Shown: positions 7,667 to 14,484, counted from the first letter of the stretch. The stretch: DNA of 14,484 nt from Acidobacteriota bacterium (GCA_021802085.1 JAKAAZ010000080.1:1-14484), one strand, 5' to 3'. Notes: generated by a model from the sequence alone, not told the origin. Translations and numbers: made by a program.

Positions 7667-8080
7667 ATGAAAGATGCGGATCAACAGGCACGGTTGCGCC
7701 GCTTCTGGGGAGCGGCAATCTTTTCGCTCGGCGTCCTCTGGGGAATCTCCAACATCGTGTACTGCCCCATCGCGGCGCTGACCAGCATCGTCGGCAGCTC
7801 TTGGTTTGAGGTCGCCATCATCCTGTCCGGCGGCCTTCTCACCTTCCTCGCCTCCATCCTGGCTTTTTTTGATCGCCGGATGGCATCCATCTTTCTGCTG
7901 TCCGGCGGCTTCATCCTGCTGGCGCTGGCCCTCTGCGGACAGTTGCTGCTGCGCACCGCCACCCACGGCGTCGTCAATCTTCTCCTGCTATTCCTGTCCG
8001 GCGCCGTCGCCCTCGCTCTGGGGATTTTTGGAGCGACGATCGATCGCAAACGCTGGCCCACACTCCGCGATCTCCCCTAA
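7667..8080 (+). CDS. Uncharacterised four-helix membrane protein at end of cox operon
   Basis: Function not recognised; 137 aa. After a short charged N-terminus there are four predicted helices at about 14-36, 46-67, 73-94 and 100-122, ending in a basic tail (DRKRWPTLRDLP). Two Cys (C33, C90) lie in helices and no metal-binding cluster is seen. The ATG lies 38 nt after the coxD stop with no clear Shine-Dalgarno, but hydrophobic periodicity and the same strand support a real gene. GC-rich codons resemble the cox genes rather than the receptor gene downstream. It could be a lineage-specific oxidase accessory subunit or an unrelated operon tail. No intrinsic terminator is obvious after it. Confidence 0.65.
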   Translation: MKDADQQARLRRFWGAAIFSLGVLWGISNIVYCPIAALTSIVGSSWFEVAIILSGGLLTFLASILAFFDRRMASIFLLSGGFILLALALCGQLLLRTATHGVVNLLLLFLSGAVALALGIFGATIDRKRWPTLRDLP

Positions 8081-8143
8081 CCCCACCTGCCACAGTTGCC
8101 GACGTGTACATCATGGAAGGAGGCGCGCGCGCAACCTATATCC

Positions 8144-8167
8144 AGTTGTTCGGGTGAAGGCAAATCC
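8144..8167 (+). repeat. Copy 1 of a 24-bp direct repeat upstream of the receptor gene
   Basis: The site reads AGTTGTT, C, GGGTGAAG, G, CAAATCC. It matches 22 of 24 bases with 11918-11941, upstream of the sulfatase gene, in the same orientation. It ends 36 nt before a consensus TTGACA. A shared regulator binding site is my inference; it is not palindromic. Confidence 0.65.
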
Positions 8168-8177
8168 AAGGGCGGTA

Positions 8178-8196
8178 TCACGTCAAATCACCGTGA
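8178..8196. promoter_or_regulatory. Small inverted repeat before the receptor promoter
   Basis: TCACG, 9 nt, CGTGA forms a 5-bp dyad ending 7 nt before the predicted -35 box at 8204. The half-site length and spacing would suit a dimeric regulator, but a 5-bp dyad can easily arise by chance. Confidence 0.25.
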
Positions 8197-8203
8197 AAAA
8201 ACG

Positions 8204-8232
8204 TTGACAGAATCCTGGACAAGTACTGAAAT
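8204..8232 (+). promoter_or_regulatory. Predicted sigma-70-like promoter of the TonB receptor gene
   Basis: A perfect TTGACA (8204-8209) is followed after 17 nt by TGAAAT (8227-8232, four of six matches to TATAAT). Transcription would begin near 8239, leaving a leader of about 35 nt before the chosen start at 8274. It lies outside the cox operon and indicates that the receptor gene is transcribed separately. Confidence 0.5.
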
Positions 8233-8273
8233 GTGGACTGAAAGTCGCAAAGAATATGCGATGGGGAGGCGCT

Positions 8274-11200
8274 ATGTGGGTGGTGATGGGAAAAGCATTC
8301 AAGAATGGAAATTCACCTCATTCAGAAGACAACGAAATGCGGCTTGATCGACGTGGCCTGCGGCGTAAGTGCACACCTACGTCACTCATATCGAAGTCGT
8401 TCCTCCCCTGGATCACCTTGGCCTTATATCTGCTGCTCTTTTCAGGCATCCAGGTTTTTGCACAGGTGGATCAAGGAACAATCACCGGCGTTGTGCAGGA
8501 TAATACGGGGGCTGTAATCCCAGACGCTCAAGTCACACTCACGAGTACGGACACTGGCTTGGTGCTTCAGACCAAGTCGGACAACAGCGGTGTTTACACT
8601 TTTTCGCCTATCAAGATCGGCAATTACCGGGTAAGCGCAACGGCTCCCGGTTTTGAAACCACATCCCAGGACAATTTACACTTGAACATGCAGGAGCGCC
8701 TGAATGTCGTTCTTAACTTGAAGCCCGGTGCCGTTTCGCAAACTGTGACTGTGAGTACCGCCCCTCCGCTGTTACAGACACAGTCCTCTTCAGTCGGTCA
8801 AGTTATGAGTACACGAACAATCAATGACGTCCCGCTGAATGGAAGAAACTGGGTCTTCGTCGCACAGTTGGCTGCTGGTGTGGCTCCTTCGTCGGGCAAT
8901 TCGCGCGGCTCCGCTACAGGAGATTTTTTTGCCAATGGTCAGATTGCAACACAAAACAATTTTATCCTGGATGGCGTCGATAACAATACCAATCTAGCGG
9001 ACCTACAAAGCGCAGCCAGCTTCGTCGTCCGTCCTCCACCGGACGCGTTGGCTGAATTCAAGGTTGATACGTCCGATTACAGCGCTGAGTTTGGTCATTC
9101 TGCTGGCGCGGTGATCAATGCCAGTCTTAAGTCTGGAACCAACCAAATACATGGTGATTTCTGGGAGTATTTTCGCAACAATGTGCTCGATGCGCGCGAT
9201 TTCAATGCGCTGACAGTTCCTGAATATAGAGAAAATCAGTTCGGCGCCACGCTAGGCTTACCATTAATTAAAAATAAACTTTTCTTTTTTGGTGATGTCG
9301 AGGCCAATCGCATAGTCCTTGGACAGCCGACCACAATTACAGTTCCTACCCCGCTCATGCGTCAGGGAAACTTTACCGAACTGCTAAATACGGGCCTCAC
9401 TGGATCCAGCAAGCCAATTCAGCTCTACCAGCCGAATTCAGGGGGCACAGCTACCCTGTCATGCAATGGCCAGAACAATATATTTTGTCCGCAGCAAATT
9501 GATAGCACTGCGCAAAACATTCTAAAGCTATACCCCATGCCCAATACGAATGCAGGCAAAACCTACAATAATTATACGACAAACCTAAAGCAACTCAGTG
9601 ACACCTGGCAATGGGATGCTCGTATGGACTGGAACATCAGCGCGAAAGATCAGGCCTACTCTCGTTTTAGCTACTTACATATTCCAGCATACATAACACC
9701 GCCGCTCGGAACAATCCTTGATGGAGCCAATAATTATGATACTGGTTATGATGACAATCTGAGTGAAAGCTTTATGTTCAGTGAATCGCATCTTTTCACG
9801 CCGACTCTTACGAATGAGTTTCGTGTAGGCTACGACTGGGGTGCATTCTCATTCCTCCAGGTTAACTACGGGACTGACCTAGCTGCAAGACTTGGTCTCG
9901 GCGGCATTCCATACGGAGCTGGGTTTCCGGACAACGGCGGTCTCCCTCAGGGAGTAGTCAGAGGTATCAACGACTTTGGTTCGCACTCGTATGATCCATC
10001 CATCGAGCATCAAAACGTGTACCAGATTCTGGACAATGTCACAAAGATTATTGGAGGCCACTCGTTAAAATTCGGGGTAGACTTGCAGAGTATTCGCTTT
10101 TCCATTTTGCAGCCTGCTGTCTCACGGGGTCAGTACACCTTTTCCGGTTTGTACACGAGCAATCTAGGAAAAAGCTTTACAGGTTTTGGAGTCGCAGATT
10201 TCTTGTCAGACCAAATTGATGCCGCCTCCATATCGAATGAATCGTCAATTGGCGACGCCCGATGGTATGACGCAGGATACGCCCAGGACGATTGGAGGAT
10301 CAATGCAAAAGTGACCCTAAATCTTGGTATCCGATATGAACTCACTCAGACATACAAGGAAGTATCGGGACGGCAAGCCACCTACCATGTAACAGGGCCT
10401 TTAGGCGTTGCTACGGGATCTGCGGTTTACCAGATACCGGTGAAAAGCAGGAACGTACCTCTTGCTTCAAACTTTACAACACTGCTGTCCAAGGACAATA
10501 TAACCCTGCAGTATGTCAACAACCTACATCTGATCGACTACCAGAAAACAAATTTTTCGCCACGCATGGGCTTTGCATACGCAACAGATGCAAAGACTGT
10601 CATACGCGGTGGTTTCGGTATTTTTTACGGCGGTCTTGTGGACATAGGAGGAGCTGACAATTTGGGGAACAATTATCCGTTCAGCTTCACGGATAACTTC
10701 AGCGCTCCCAACTGCGGCCCAAACAACTGCCCTTCAACAGGACTGACACTGGAAAATGGCTTCTCAACATTGCTAGCAGCCGGACTGCAGAATTTTGTTA
10801 AATTGCCTACCATGCAAGGTTCTGACCCTTTAGCAAAGACGCCCTATGCCATGGATTACAACTTGACGATTCAACGCAGCTTATCAAATGACATAGCTGC
10901 CTCCATCGGCTATGTGGGAAGTGTGTCGCGTCACCTGGAGACAAAGATAGATTTTAATAATCCAGAGGCACTGCAAAATCCCGCCAACAGCGCACAGTTT
11001 GTTCGCCCATTTCCGGACTTTAGCGGAACACAATATATGAATTATGCTGGCGAATCTAGCTATAATTCATTTCAGGGGACTCTTCAGAAGCGCTATGCGA
11101 ACGGGTTAGATTTTCTTGCCACCTACACTTGGTCTCATTCGTTGGACGACTCCATCCAACCGCTTGGGGGTTATGGCGGACCCTACCGCAACACCAATTT

Positions 11201-11894
11201 AGTTCCGATCACCGACGACTATAGCAACTCTGAATTTGATGTTCGACAACGGTTCACTTTCAACGGGTTTTATCAGTTACCTTTCGGAGCAGGGCGCACC
11301 CACATGAACCATCCAGGTATCGCCAATATAATAGCTGGCGATTGGGCGGCCGACCTGACCTTCTCTGCTGAGACGGGCCAGCCGTTCAATATTACGCCAG
11401 ATATATCCACCGCATCTGGAGGCAATGCGTTTGCAATTGTGACACAGCATAATTACTATGCCCCGGGAGGGACCCCTAACGCAACGAATCCCAGTGTTAC
11501 CTGTGCAGCACACACGAAAAACACGAAGAATTGGTATAACCCATGCGCCTTTTCCAACCCTTTACCGGGATCGACAATACCCCGATCCGGAGATGGGTCT
11601 CTCGTATCGAACTACTCTCAGGTGCTCGCGTACCTGGGAGGAAAGCGCAACGAAATCTACGGTCCAGGTTATGAACGCATTGATATGTCGATCTTCAAGA
11701 ATTTTCCAACCTATCATTCACAGTACCTGGAGTTTCGCACAGACATCTTCAACGTTCTGAATACACCTGCCTACGGTAACCCCAGCGTAACGAATGACAA
11801 CACAAACGGAGGGCAAATTACAACCGCCAGGAGCTTTCAAGCCTTTATGCCAGATGCCCGTTTTTTTCAGTTTTCCGCTAAATATGTTTTTTGA
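8274..11894 (+). CDS. Oar-like TonB-dependent outer-membrane receptor with carboxypeptidase-regulatory-like domain
   Basis: Predicted 1,206-aa outer-membrane transporter. A basic N-terminal stretch leads to a signal peptide core at about 41-60, with probable cleavage after VFA (63). Residues ~66-150 form a carboxypeptidase-regulatory-like beta-sandwich (GTITGVVQDNTGAVIPDAQV, then GVYTFSPIKIGNYRV). A plug domain follows (DVPLNGRNWVFVAQLAAGV near 185-203, then FILDGVDNN), then a long beta-barrel rich in aromatic and Asn residues that ends in the aromatic YVF. Length and layout match the Oar-like receptors expanded in Acidobacteriota, which are generally assigned to uptake of large oligomers; the substrate is unknown. 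I chose ATG 8274 because GGGGAGG precedes it by 4 nt; ATGs at 8256, 8286 and 8337 are possible, and 8337 gives the shortest signal peptide. Base composition is clearly AT-richer than the cox genes. Confidence 0.9.
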   Translation: MWVVMGKAFKNGNSPHSEDNEMRLDRRGLRRKCTPTSLISKSFLPWITLALYLLLFSGIQVFAQVDQGTITGVVQDNTGAVIPDAQVTLTSTDTGLVLQTKSDNSGVYTFSPIKIGNYRVSATAPGFETTSQDNLHLNMQERLNVVLNLKPGAVSQTVTVSTAPPLLQTQSSSVGQVMSTRTINDVPLNGRNWVFVAQLAAGVAPSSGNSRGSATGDFFANGQIATQNNFILDGVDNNTNLADLQSAASFVVRPPPDALAEFKVDTSDYSAEFGHSAGAVINASLKSGTNQIHGDFWEYFRNNVLDARDFNALTVPEYRENQFGATLGLPLIKNKLFFFGDVEANRIVLGQPTTITVPTPLMRQGNFTELLNTGLTGSSKPIQLYQPNSGGTATLSCNGQNNIFCPQQIDSTAQNILKLYPMPNTNAGKTYNNYTTNLKQLSDTWQWDARMDWNISAKDQAYSRFSYLHIPAYITPPLGTILDGANNYDTGYDDNLSESFMFSESHLFTPTLTNEFRVGYDWGAFSFLQVNYGTDLAARLGLGGIPYGAGFPDNGGLPQGVVRGINDFGSHSYDPSIEHQNVYQILDNVTKIIGGHSLKFGVDLQSIRFSILQPAVSRGQYTFSGLYTSNLGKSFTGFGVADFLSDQIDAASISNESSIGDARWYDAGYAQDDWRINAKVTLNLGIRYELTQTYKEVSGRQATYHVTGPLGVATGSAVYQIPVKSRNVPLASNFTTLLSKDNITLQYVNNLHLIDYQKTNFSPRMGFAYATDAKTVIRGGFGIFYGGLVDIGGADNLGNNYPFSFTDNFSAPNCGPNNCPSTGLTLENGFSTLLAAGLQNFVKLPTMQGSDPLAKTPYAMDYNLTIQRSLSNDIAASIGYVGSVSRHLETKIDFNNPEALQNPANSAQFVRPFPDFSGTQYMNYAGESSYNSFQGTLQKRYANGLDFLATYTWSHSLDDSIQPLGGYGGPYRNTNLVPITDDYSNSEFDVRQRFTFNGFYQLPFGAGRTHMNHPGIANIIAGDWAADLTFSAETGQPFNITPDISTASGGNAFAIVTQHNYYAPGGTPNATNPSVTCAAHTKNTKNWYNPCAFSNPLPGSTIPRSGDGSLVSNYSQVLAYLGGKRNEIYGPGYERIDMSIFKNFPTYHSQYLEFRTDIFNVLNTPAYGNPSVTNDNTNGGQITTARSFQAFMPDARFFQFSAKYVF

Positions 11895-11917
11895 TCTAAC
11901 GAAGTATCGGCTTCAGA

Positions 11918-11941
11918 AGTTGTTAGGGTGAAGACAAATCC
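11918..11941 (+). repeat. Copy 2 of the 24-bp direct repeat, upstream of the sulfatase
   Basis: The site reads AGTTGTT, A, GGGTGAAG, A, CAAATCC and differs from 8144-8167 at two positions. It starts 23 nt after the receptor stop and ends 36 nt before the predicted sulfatase -35 box, the same distance as copy 1 from its own -35 box. Confidence 0.65.
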
Positions 11942-11955
11942 CATGTCGGCCTATG

Positions 11956-11989
11956 ATGAAACGAGACGCGAATTCCATTCGCATTTCAT
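11956..11989. promoter_or_regulatory. Compound hairpin in the receptor-sulfatase gap
   Basis: An inner stem GCGAAT (11968-11973), loop TCC, ATTCGC (11977-11982) is enclosed by an outer pair ATGAAA (11956-11961) and TTTCAT (11984-11989) with an asymmetric internal loop. No T-tract follows, so it is a poor intrinsic terminator. Its right arm overlaps the predicted -35 region, making an operator or mRNA structure equally possible. Confidence 0.4.
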
Positions 11990-12006
11990 GTTGCTTTGAA
12001 TTTAAT
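11978..12006 (+). promoter_or_regulatory. Weak predicted promoter of the sulfatase gene
   Basis: TTCGCA (four of six matches) is separated by 17 nt from TTTAAT (five of six). It would give a leader of about 65 nt. The score is low on its own; support comes from its distance to repeat copy 2, which equals that at the receptor promoter. Confidence 0.35.
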
Positions 12007-12063
12007 TGTCTACAGGAGTCGCTGTGGCCAATCCTGACATTAGCTGCGGGGCAGTTGCGGGAA

Positions 12064-12069
12064 AAGGAG
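12064..12069 (+). promoter_or_regulatory. Ribosome binding site deciding the sulfatase start
   Basis: AAGGAG lies 8 nt before ATG 12078. It supports that start over an in-frame TTG at 12006, whose extra 24 residues would place the twin-arginine signal internally. Confidence 0.7.
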
Positions 12070-12077
12070 AGAAACAG

Positions 12078-13760
12078 ATGGTGACAAGAAGAGATTTCAT
12101 GACGAGTGCTGCCGCCCTTGCTGCAAGCAACTTTGTAAAGCCTCTTGCGGCACAAGACAGATCAGGGCCATCTTCTCAGCAGAATCGTCCAAACATCCTG
12201 ATCTTCATGCCCGACCAGACGCAGGGACAACTGGCGTTGCCGGGTTCTCGTTGCCTTACTCCAAACGTGGACCGATTTGCTTCTCAGGGATTGATCTTCC
12301 CCAATGCATTCTGCCCTAGCCCTCACTGTTGTCCTTCGCGGGCCAGTTTTCAGACGGGCTTATATCCCAGCGAGCATGGTGTTTTCAATAATGTAGATAC
12401 GGATACTGCGATCCATGCGAATCCTTACCCTGGAACCAGGTACTTCCCGGAGTACTTGCGTCAGGCGGGCTATCAACTCGACTATTCCGGGAAATGGCAC
12501 GTTGCACGGAATGTAACTCCCTGGGATGCTGGGTGGACAAATTCCTATACGAATCATTCAAAACAACCAAATTACGGATTTTCACCAAGCGGGTTTGTGC
12601 CTGGGCGGGAGCGCCAAGATAGTACCTGGGCGAGAGCGCGGGTAGAACTGCACGAAACAGGCCTGCGCCAGCCCGGTGAGGTGTTCCGCCCCGGGTGGGG
12701 AAATGTCGAATTATACAAAACATTGCCCGCGCAAGATTCCAATCCTTTGGGCGTTGTGGAAAGCGAATATAAGCCTGTTCTGGCAGGAACGGAAAAGCTG
12801 AAGCGTCTAGCCAGCAGCGGCCACCCGTGGGCCTTGATGGTATCCAACAGCGGATCGCATGATCTTTACGACGTGCCCAAGCGCTTTGTCGACATGTACG
12901 ATCCAAAATCGATCGAACTCCCTCCCAATTTTCGGGATACGCTGGAGGACAAACCGCGCATCTACCAGAGAATGCGATATCAATACTGGGCTCAGCTAAG
13001 TGATGATGAAGTCCGAAGGGCCATTCTTCACTATTGGGCCAAGACAACCATGCAGGATACATTGTTTGGCTTTTTACTCGATAGTCTCGAAAAGACCGGT
13101 CAAGCCGAAAACACGATCGTTGTCTATGTCTCGGACCATGGCGATTATGCGGGTGCGCATGGGCTATGGGCCAAAGGTGTGCCGAGTTTCCGCGAAGGAT
13201 ACAACATTCCCACCGTCATTCGCTGGCCGCGTGGCATCGTAAATCCTGGCCGCCAGGTAGATGCATTCGTATCTACAACGGACTTCGCTCCGACGTTTCT
13301 GGAAGCGGCAGGCATTCCATCCTCGGATTACGAGATGTCGGGAAAGAGCCTCCTGCCATGGCTCCAGGGTGAAACACCCGGAAATTGGAGAGATGCAATT
13401 TTCGGCCAGCTCAATGGCGTGGAACTCTACTATACGCAGAGAATCGTCATGACGAAGGACCATAAATATGTCTATAACGGATTTGATTACGATGAACTGT
13501 ACGATCTGAAGCACGATCCTCATGAAATGGTGAACCTTGCATTCCCCGACGTGAAACAATCGCGGGCCATGGTGGAACAGGGTAGCGGGTATGGCAATGG
13601 CAATGACGTGGCATGGCCTCCACTCCCTTCCGGCTTGGCAGACATACGGCGCGACTTGCTCCAGCGAATGTGGAAGTTCGCGCAGGAACACAAAGACCAG
13701 ATCTTCAATCCCTATATCACGGTCGCCATGGCACCCCTCGGTCCTGGGGTGGAGTTATAA
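12078..13760 (+). CDS. Tat-exported sulfatase of the formylglycine (alkaline phosphatase-like) superfamily
   Basis: Predicted 560-aa enzyme hydrolysing sulfate esters outside the cytoplasm. The N-terminus MVTRRDFMTSAAALAA is a twin-arginine signal with cleavage near LAAQ (about 26). Metal-site segment NILIFMPDQ contains D46. The sulfatase signature is CCPSRASFQTG: C84 is the expected formylglycine residue in C-x-P-S-R with R88, and the usual 'LTG' is QTG. Further active-site marks are GKWH (K139, H141), SDHGD (D353, H354) and K366 in GLWAKG. The C-terminus has ELYDLKHDPHEMVNL, typical of the family. A single Asp in 'PDQ' recalls choline-sulfatase or phosphonate-hydrolase-like members, so substrate and even sulfatase-versus-phosphonatase activity are open. 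No maturation enzyme is in the window. It lies 183 nt after the receptor gene and shares its upstream 24-bp repeat. Confidence 0.9.
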   Translation: MVTRRDFMTSAAALAASNFVKPLAAQDRSGPSSQQNRPNILIFMPDQTQGQLALPGSRCLTPNVDRFASQGLIFPNAFCPSPHCCPSRASFQTGLYPSEHGVFNNVDTDTAIHANPYPGTRYFPEYLRQAGYQLDYSGKWHVARNVTPWDAGWTNSYTNHSKQPNYGFSPSGFVPGRERQDSTWARARVELHETGLRQPGEVFRPGWGNVELYKTLPAQDSNPLGVVESEYKPVLAGTEKLKRLASSGHPWALMVSNSGSHDLYDVPKRFVDMYDPKSIELPPNFRDTLEDKPRIYQRMRYQYWAQLSDDEVRRAILHYWAKTTMQDTLFGFLLDSLEKTGQAENTIVVYVSDHGDYAGAHGLWAKGVPSFREGYNIPTVIRWPRGIVNPGRQVDAFVSTTDFAPTFLEAAGIPSSDYEMSGKSLLPWLQGETPGNWRDAIFGQLNGVELYYTQRIVMTKDHKYVYNGFDYDELYDLKHDPHEMVNLAFPDVKQSRAMVEQGSGYGNGNDVAWPPLPSGLADIRRDLLQRMWKFAQEHKDQIFNPYITVAMAPLGPGVEL

Positions 13761-13841
13761 GAGGGCGGCGAAGTAGACCGGCATGATTAGCCGTCAATAC
13801 TCGTCGTGCGGGCAGTTTCAACCAGAGTAAACTAGCGCCGA

Positions 13842-13889
13842 TTTACAGATACTGTAGTTAAAAATGGGCTCTTGACGAGAATCTGTAAA
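13842..13889. repeat. 9-bp inverted repeat
   Basis: TTTACAGAT (13842-13850) and ATCTGTAAA (13881-13889) are perfect inverse complements separated by 30 nt. The right arm is shared with the next hairpin. Confidence 0.5.
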
Positions 13890-13913
13890 AGTGTGCGTTT
13901 TACGCGGGTTTTT
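13885..13913 (+). terminator. Weak hairpin followed by a short T-run
   Basis: GTAAAA (13885-13890), a 7-nt loop, and TTTTAC (13898-13903) form an AT-rich six-pair stem; GCGGG then five T follow (13909-13913). The T-run is 5 nt from the stem and the stem is weak, so termination is only a possibility. It competes with the 13842-13889 pairing. Confidence 0.25.
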
Positions 13914-14043
13914 GAATTCCAGGCCTTCGGAGGAGGACGGCGGTTTTGGCGATTGAGGTCGGTCGGTGTCGAGACTCCCGGCCAGGGAGCAAAAGCTCGT
14001 GGTTTGTTGGCGGCCCCCGTTGTTCCCCCGGCATAGTTGACAC

Positions 14044-14074
14044 CATAGAATCCTCGGAACCGTCTCATTCTATG
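14044..14074. repeat. 8-bp inverted repeat with 15-nt loop
   Basis: CATAGAAT (14044-14051) and ATTCTATG (14067-14074) are perfect inverse complements. No T-tract follows. Role unknown. Confidence 0.4.
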
Positions 14075-14393
14075 ATGGTTGATGATTTTGCGCAGTCCAC
14101 GGAAGTTCTTGAGGGGACGATAGTTTCTGATCTTCCCGGTGATCCGTGGGGGAGCCGGAAGACGCTGCCATTCGCACCTCACCGGAAACCCAACCCTTCG
14201 GCCGCACGTCATCTGCGACACCAGTTTTGCCTTCCAACTGAACCAAGAATCTCTGCGAATCGCCCGTCAACAGTGGCGTCAGAGCCATTCAGCCACGTTC
14301 AACCGAATGCGAAGCCGGAATCCCCTTTTATTCAAAGCCCAGCAAAATCAGGGGGTCTTACAGATTCCTGCGCAGAGCCTAAAAATGAGATGA

Positions 14394-14484
14394 GTCATTC
14401 TGAGCGAAGCGAAGAATCCAGAGGGTGACGGCGGCAATGACCAGGCGCATATCGTCTGGATTCTTCACTCCGCTGCGCTCCGTT
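14394..14484. repeat. Interspersed palindromic repeat, cut by the window end
   Basis: The left arm begins GTCATTCTGAGCGAAGCG and continues AAGAATCCAGA (14412-14422). The right arm TCTGGATTCTT (14455-14465) is its perfect 11-bp inverse complement, followed by imperfectly paired CGCTGCGCTC before the window ends. This class is familiar from many bacterial genomes, where its left arm is often mistranslated as 'SHSERSEESR'. The 32-nt loop differs between copies in my recollection. The closing bases expected to mirror TCATTCTGA lie beyond the window. Confidence 0.75.

Larger units (their letters stand above)
13761..14393. other. Intergenic region without a supportable gene
   Basis: About 630 nt after the sulfatase hold no coding sequence I trust. 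Open frames on both strands overlap each other, lack family features and run into repeat sequence at the right end. The stretch contains inverted repeats at 13842-13889, 13885-13903 and 14044-14074. A short stem CGGC/GCCG at 13779-13793 has no T-run. It may be remnants of interspersed elements. Confidence 0.5.

Noticed and set aside
8114..8132. AAGGAGG followed by an alternating GCGCGCGCGC tract
   Set aside because: The Shine-Dalgarno-like string has no suitably spaced start codon. The alternating tract has no T-run, so it is neither a ribosome site in use nor a terminator.
8096..8347. Short plus-strand frame ahead of the receptor gene
   Set aside because: It overlaps the 24-bp repeat, the predicted promoter and the receptor start, and its composition is not protein-like.
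11896..11925. CTAAC ... GTTAG pairing after the receptor stop, as a possible terminator
   Set aside because: The outer stem is only 5 bp with a mismatched interior and no T-tract, and its right side runs into the 24-bp repeat.
13832..14221. Minus-strand frame of 129 codons, basic and Arg/Asn-rich
   Set aside because: It covers the inverted repeats at 13842-13903 and 14044-14074, has no domain I recognise and no good start signal. A decayed transposase cannot be excluded but is not supported.
13946..14428. Plus-strand frame of 160 codons with a GGAGGAGG-like site before a TTG start
   Set aside because: The C-terminus runs into the interspersed repeat and ends in SHSERSEESRG, a hallmark of mistranslated repeat. 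The rest is Pro/Ser-rich without secondary structure, and a minus-strand frame covers the same bases.
1..14484. Search for CRISPR arrays, tRNA or rRNA genes, toxin-antitoxin, phage or defence genes
   Set aside because: No regularly spaced repeats, cloverleaf-like segments or motifs of such systems were seen on reading. The genes present are respiratory or substrate-uptake genes.

Overview
The window reads as part of an acidobacterial chromosome, most likely Acidobacteriota class Terriglobia. Three things suggest this: alternative complex III (ACIII) genes run straight into a caa3-type cytochrome c oxidase operon; a very large Oar-like TonB-dependent receptor carries an N-terminal carboxypeptidase-regulatory-like domain; and an interspersed palindromic repeat sits at the right edge. 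This taxonomic call is an inference from gene content, without any database comparison.

Positions 1-8080 hold one dense plus-strand respiratory operon. In order it contains the last codons of a probable actD, actE (monohaem cytochrome c lipoprotein), actF (ten-helix quinol-binding subunit), an unassigned single-pass membrane protein of 241 aa, a SCO/SenC copper chaperone, coxB (CuA plus a C-terminal haem c domain), coxA (haem-copper subunit I of the A2 class), coxC, coxD, and an unassigned four-helix membrane protein of 137 aa. Gaps are very short, and several stop and start codons overlap. The expected electron path is quinol to ACIII (ActC/ActF, then iron-sulphur and haem c subunits), to the haem c and CuA of CoxB, to haem a and haem a3/CuB in CoxA, to oxygen. 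The SCO protein would deliver copper to CuA. Genes for actA-C, haem A synthesis and CtaG/Cox11 are not in view.

Positions 8081-13760 hold a separate accessory pair with visibly lower GC, especially in the receptor gene. It comprises a TonB-dependent outer-membrane receptor of about 1,200 aa and a Tat-exported sulfatase. I found a 24-bp direct repeat (22 of 24 identical) upstream of both genes. Each copy lies the same distance (36 nt) before a predicted -35 box. This suggests co-regulation of uptake and desulfation of a sulfated substrate and is the most notable unexplained signal in the window.

Positions 13761-14484 contain no gene I can support. They hold several inverted repeats and end in an interspersed palindromic element cut by the window edge. 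I saw no CRISPR array, rRNA, tRNA, intact insertion sequence or defence system.
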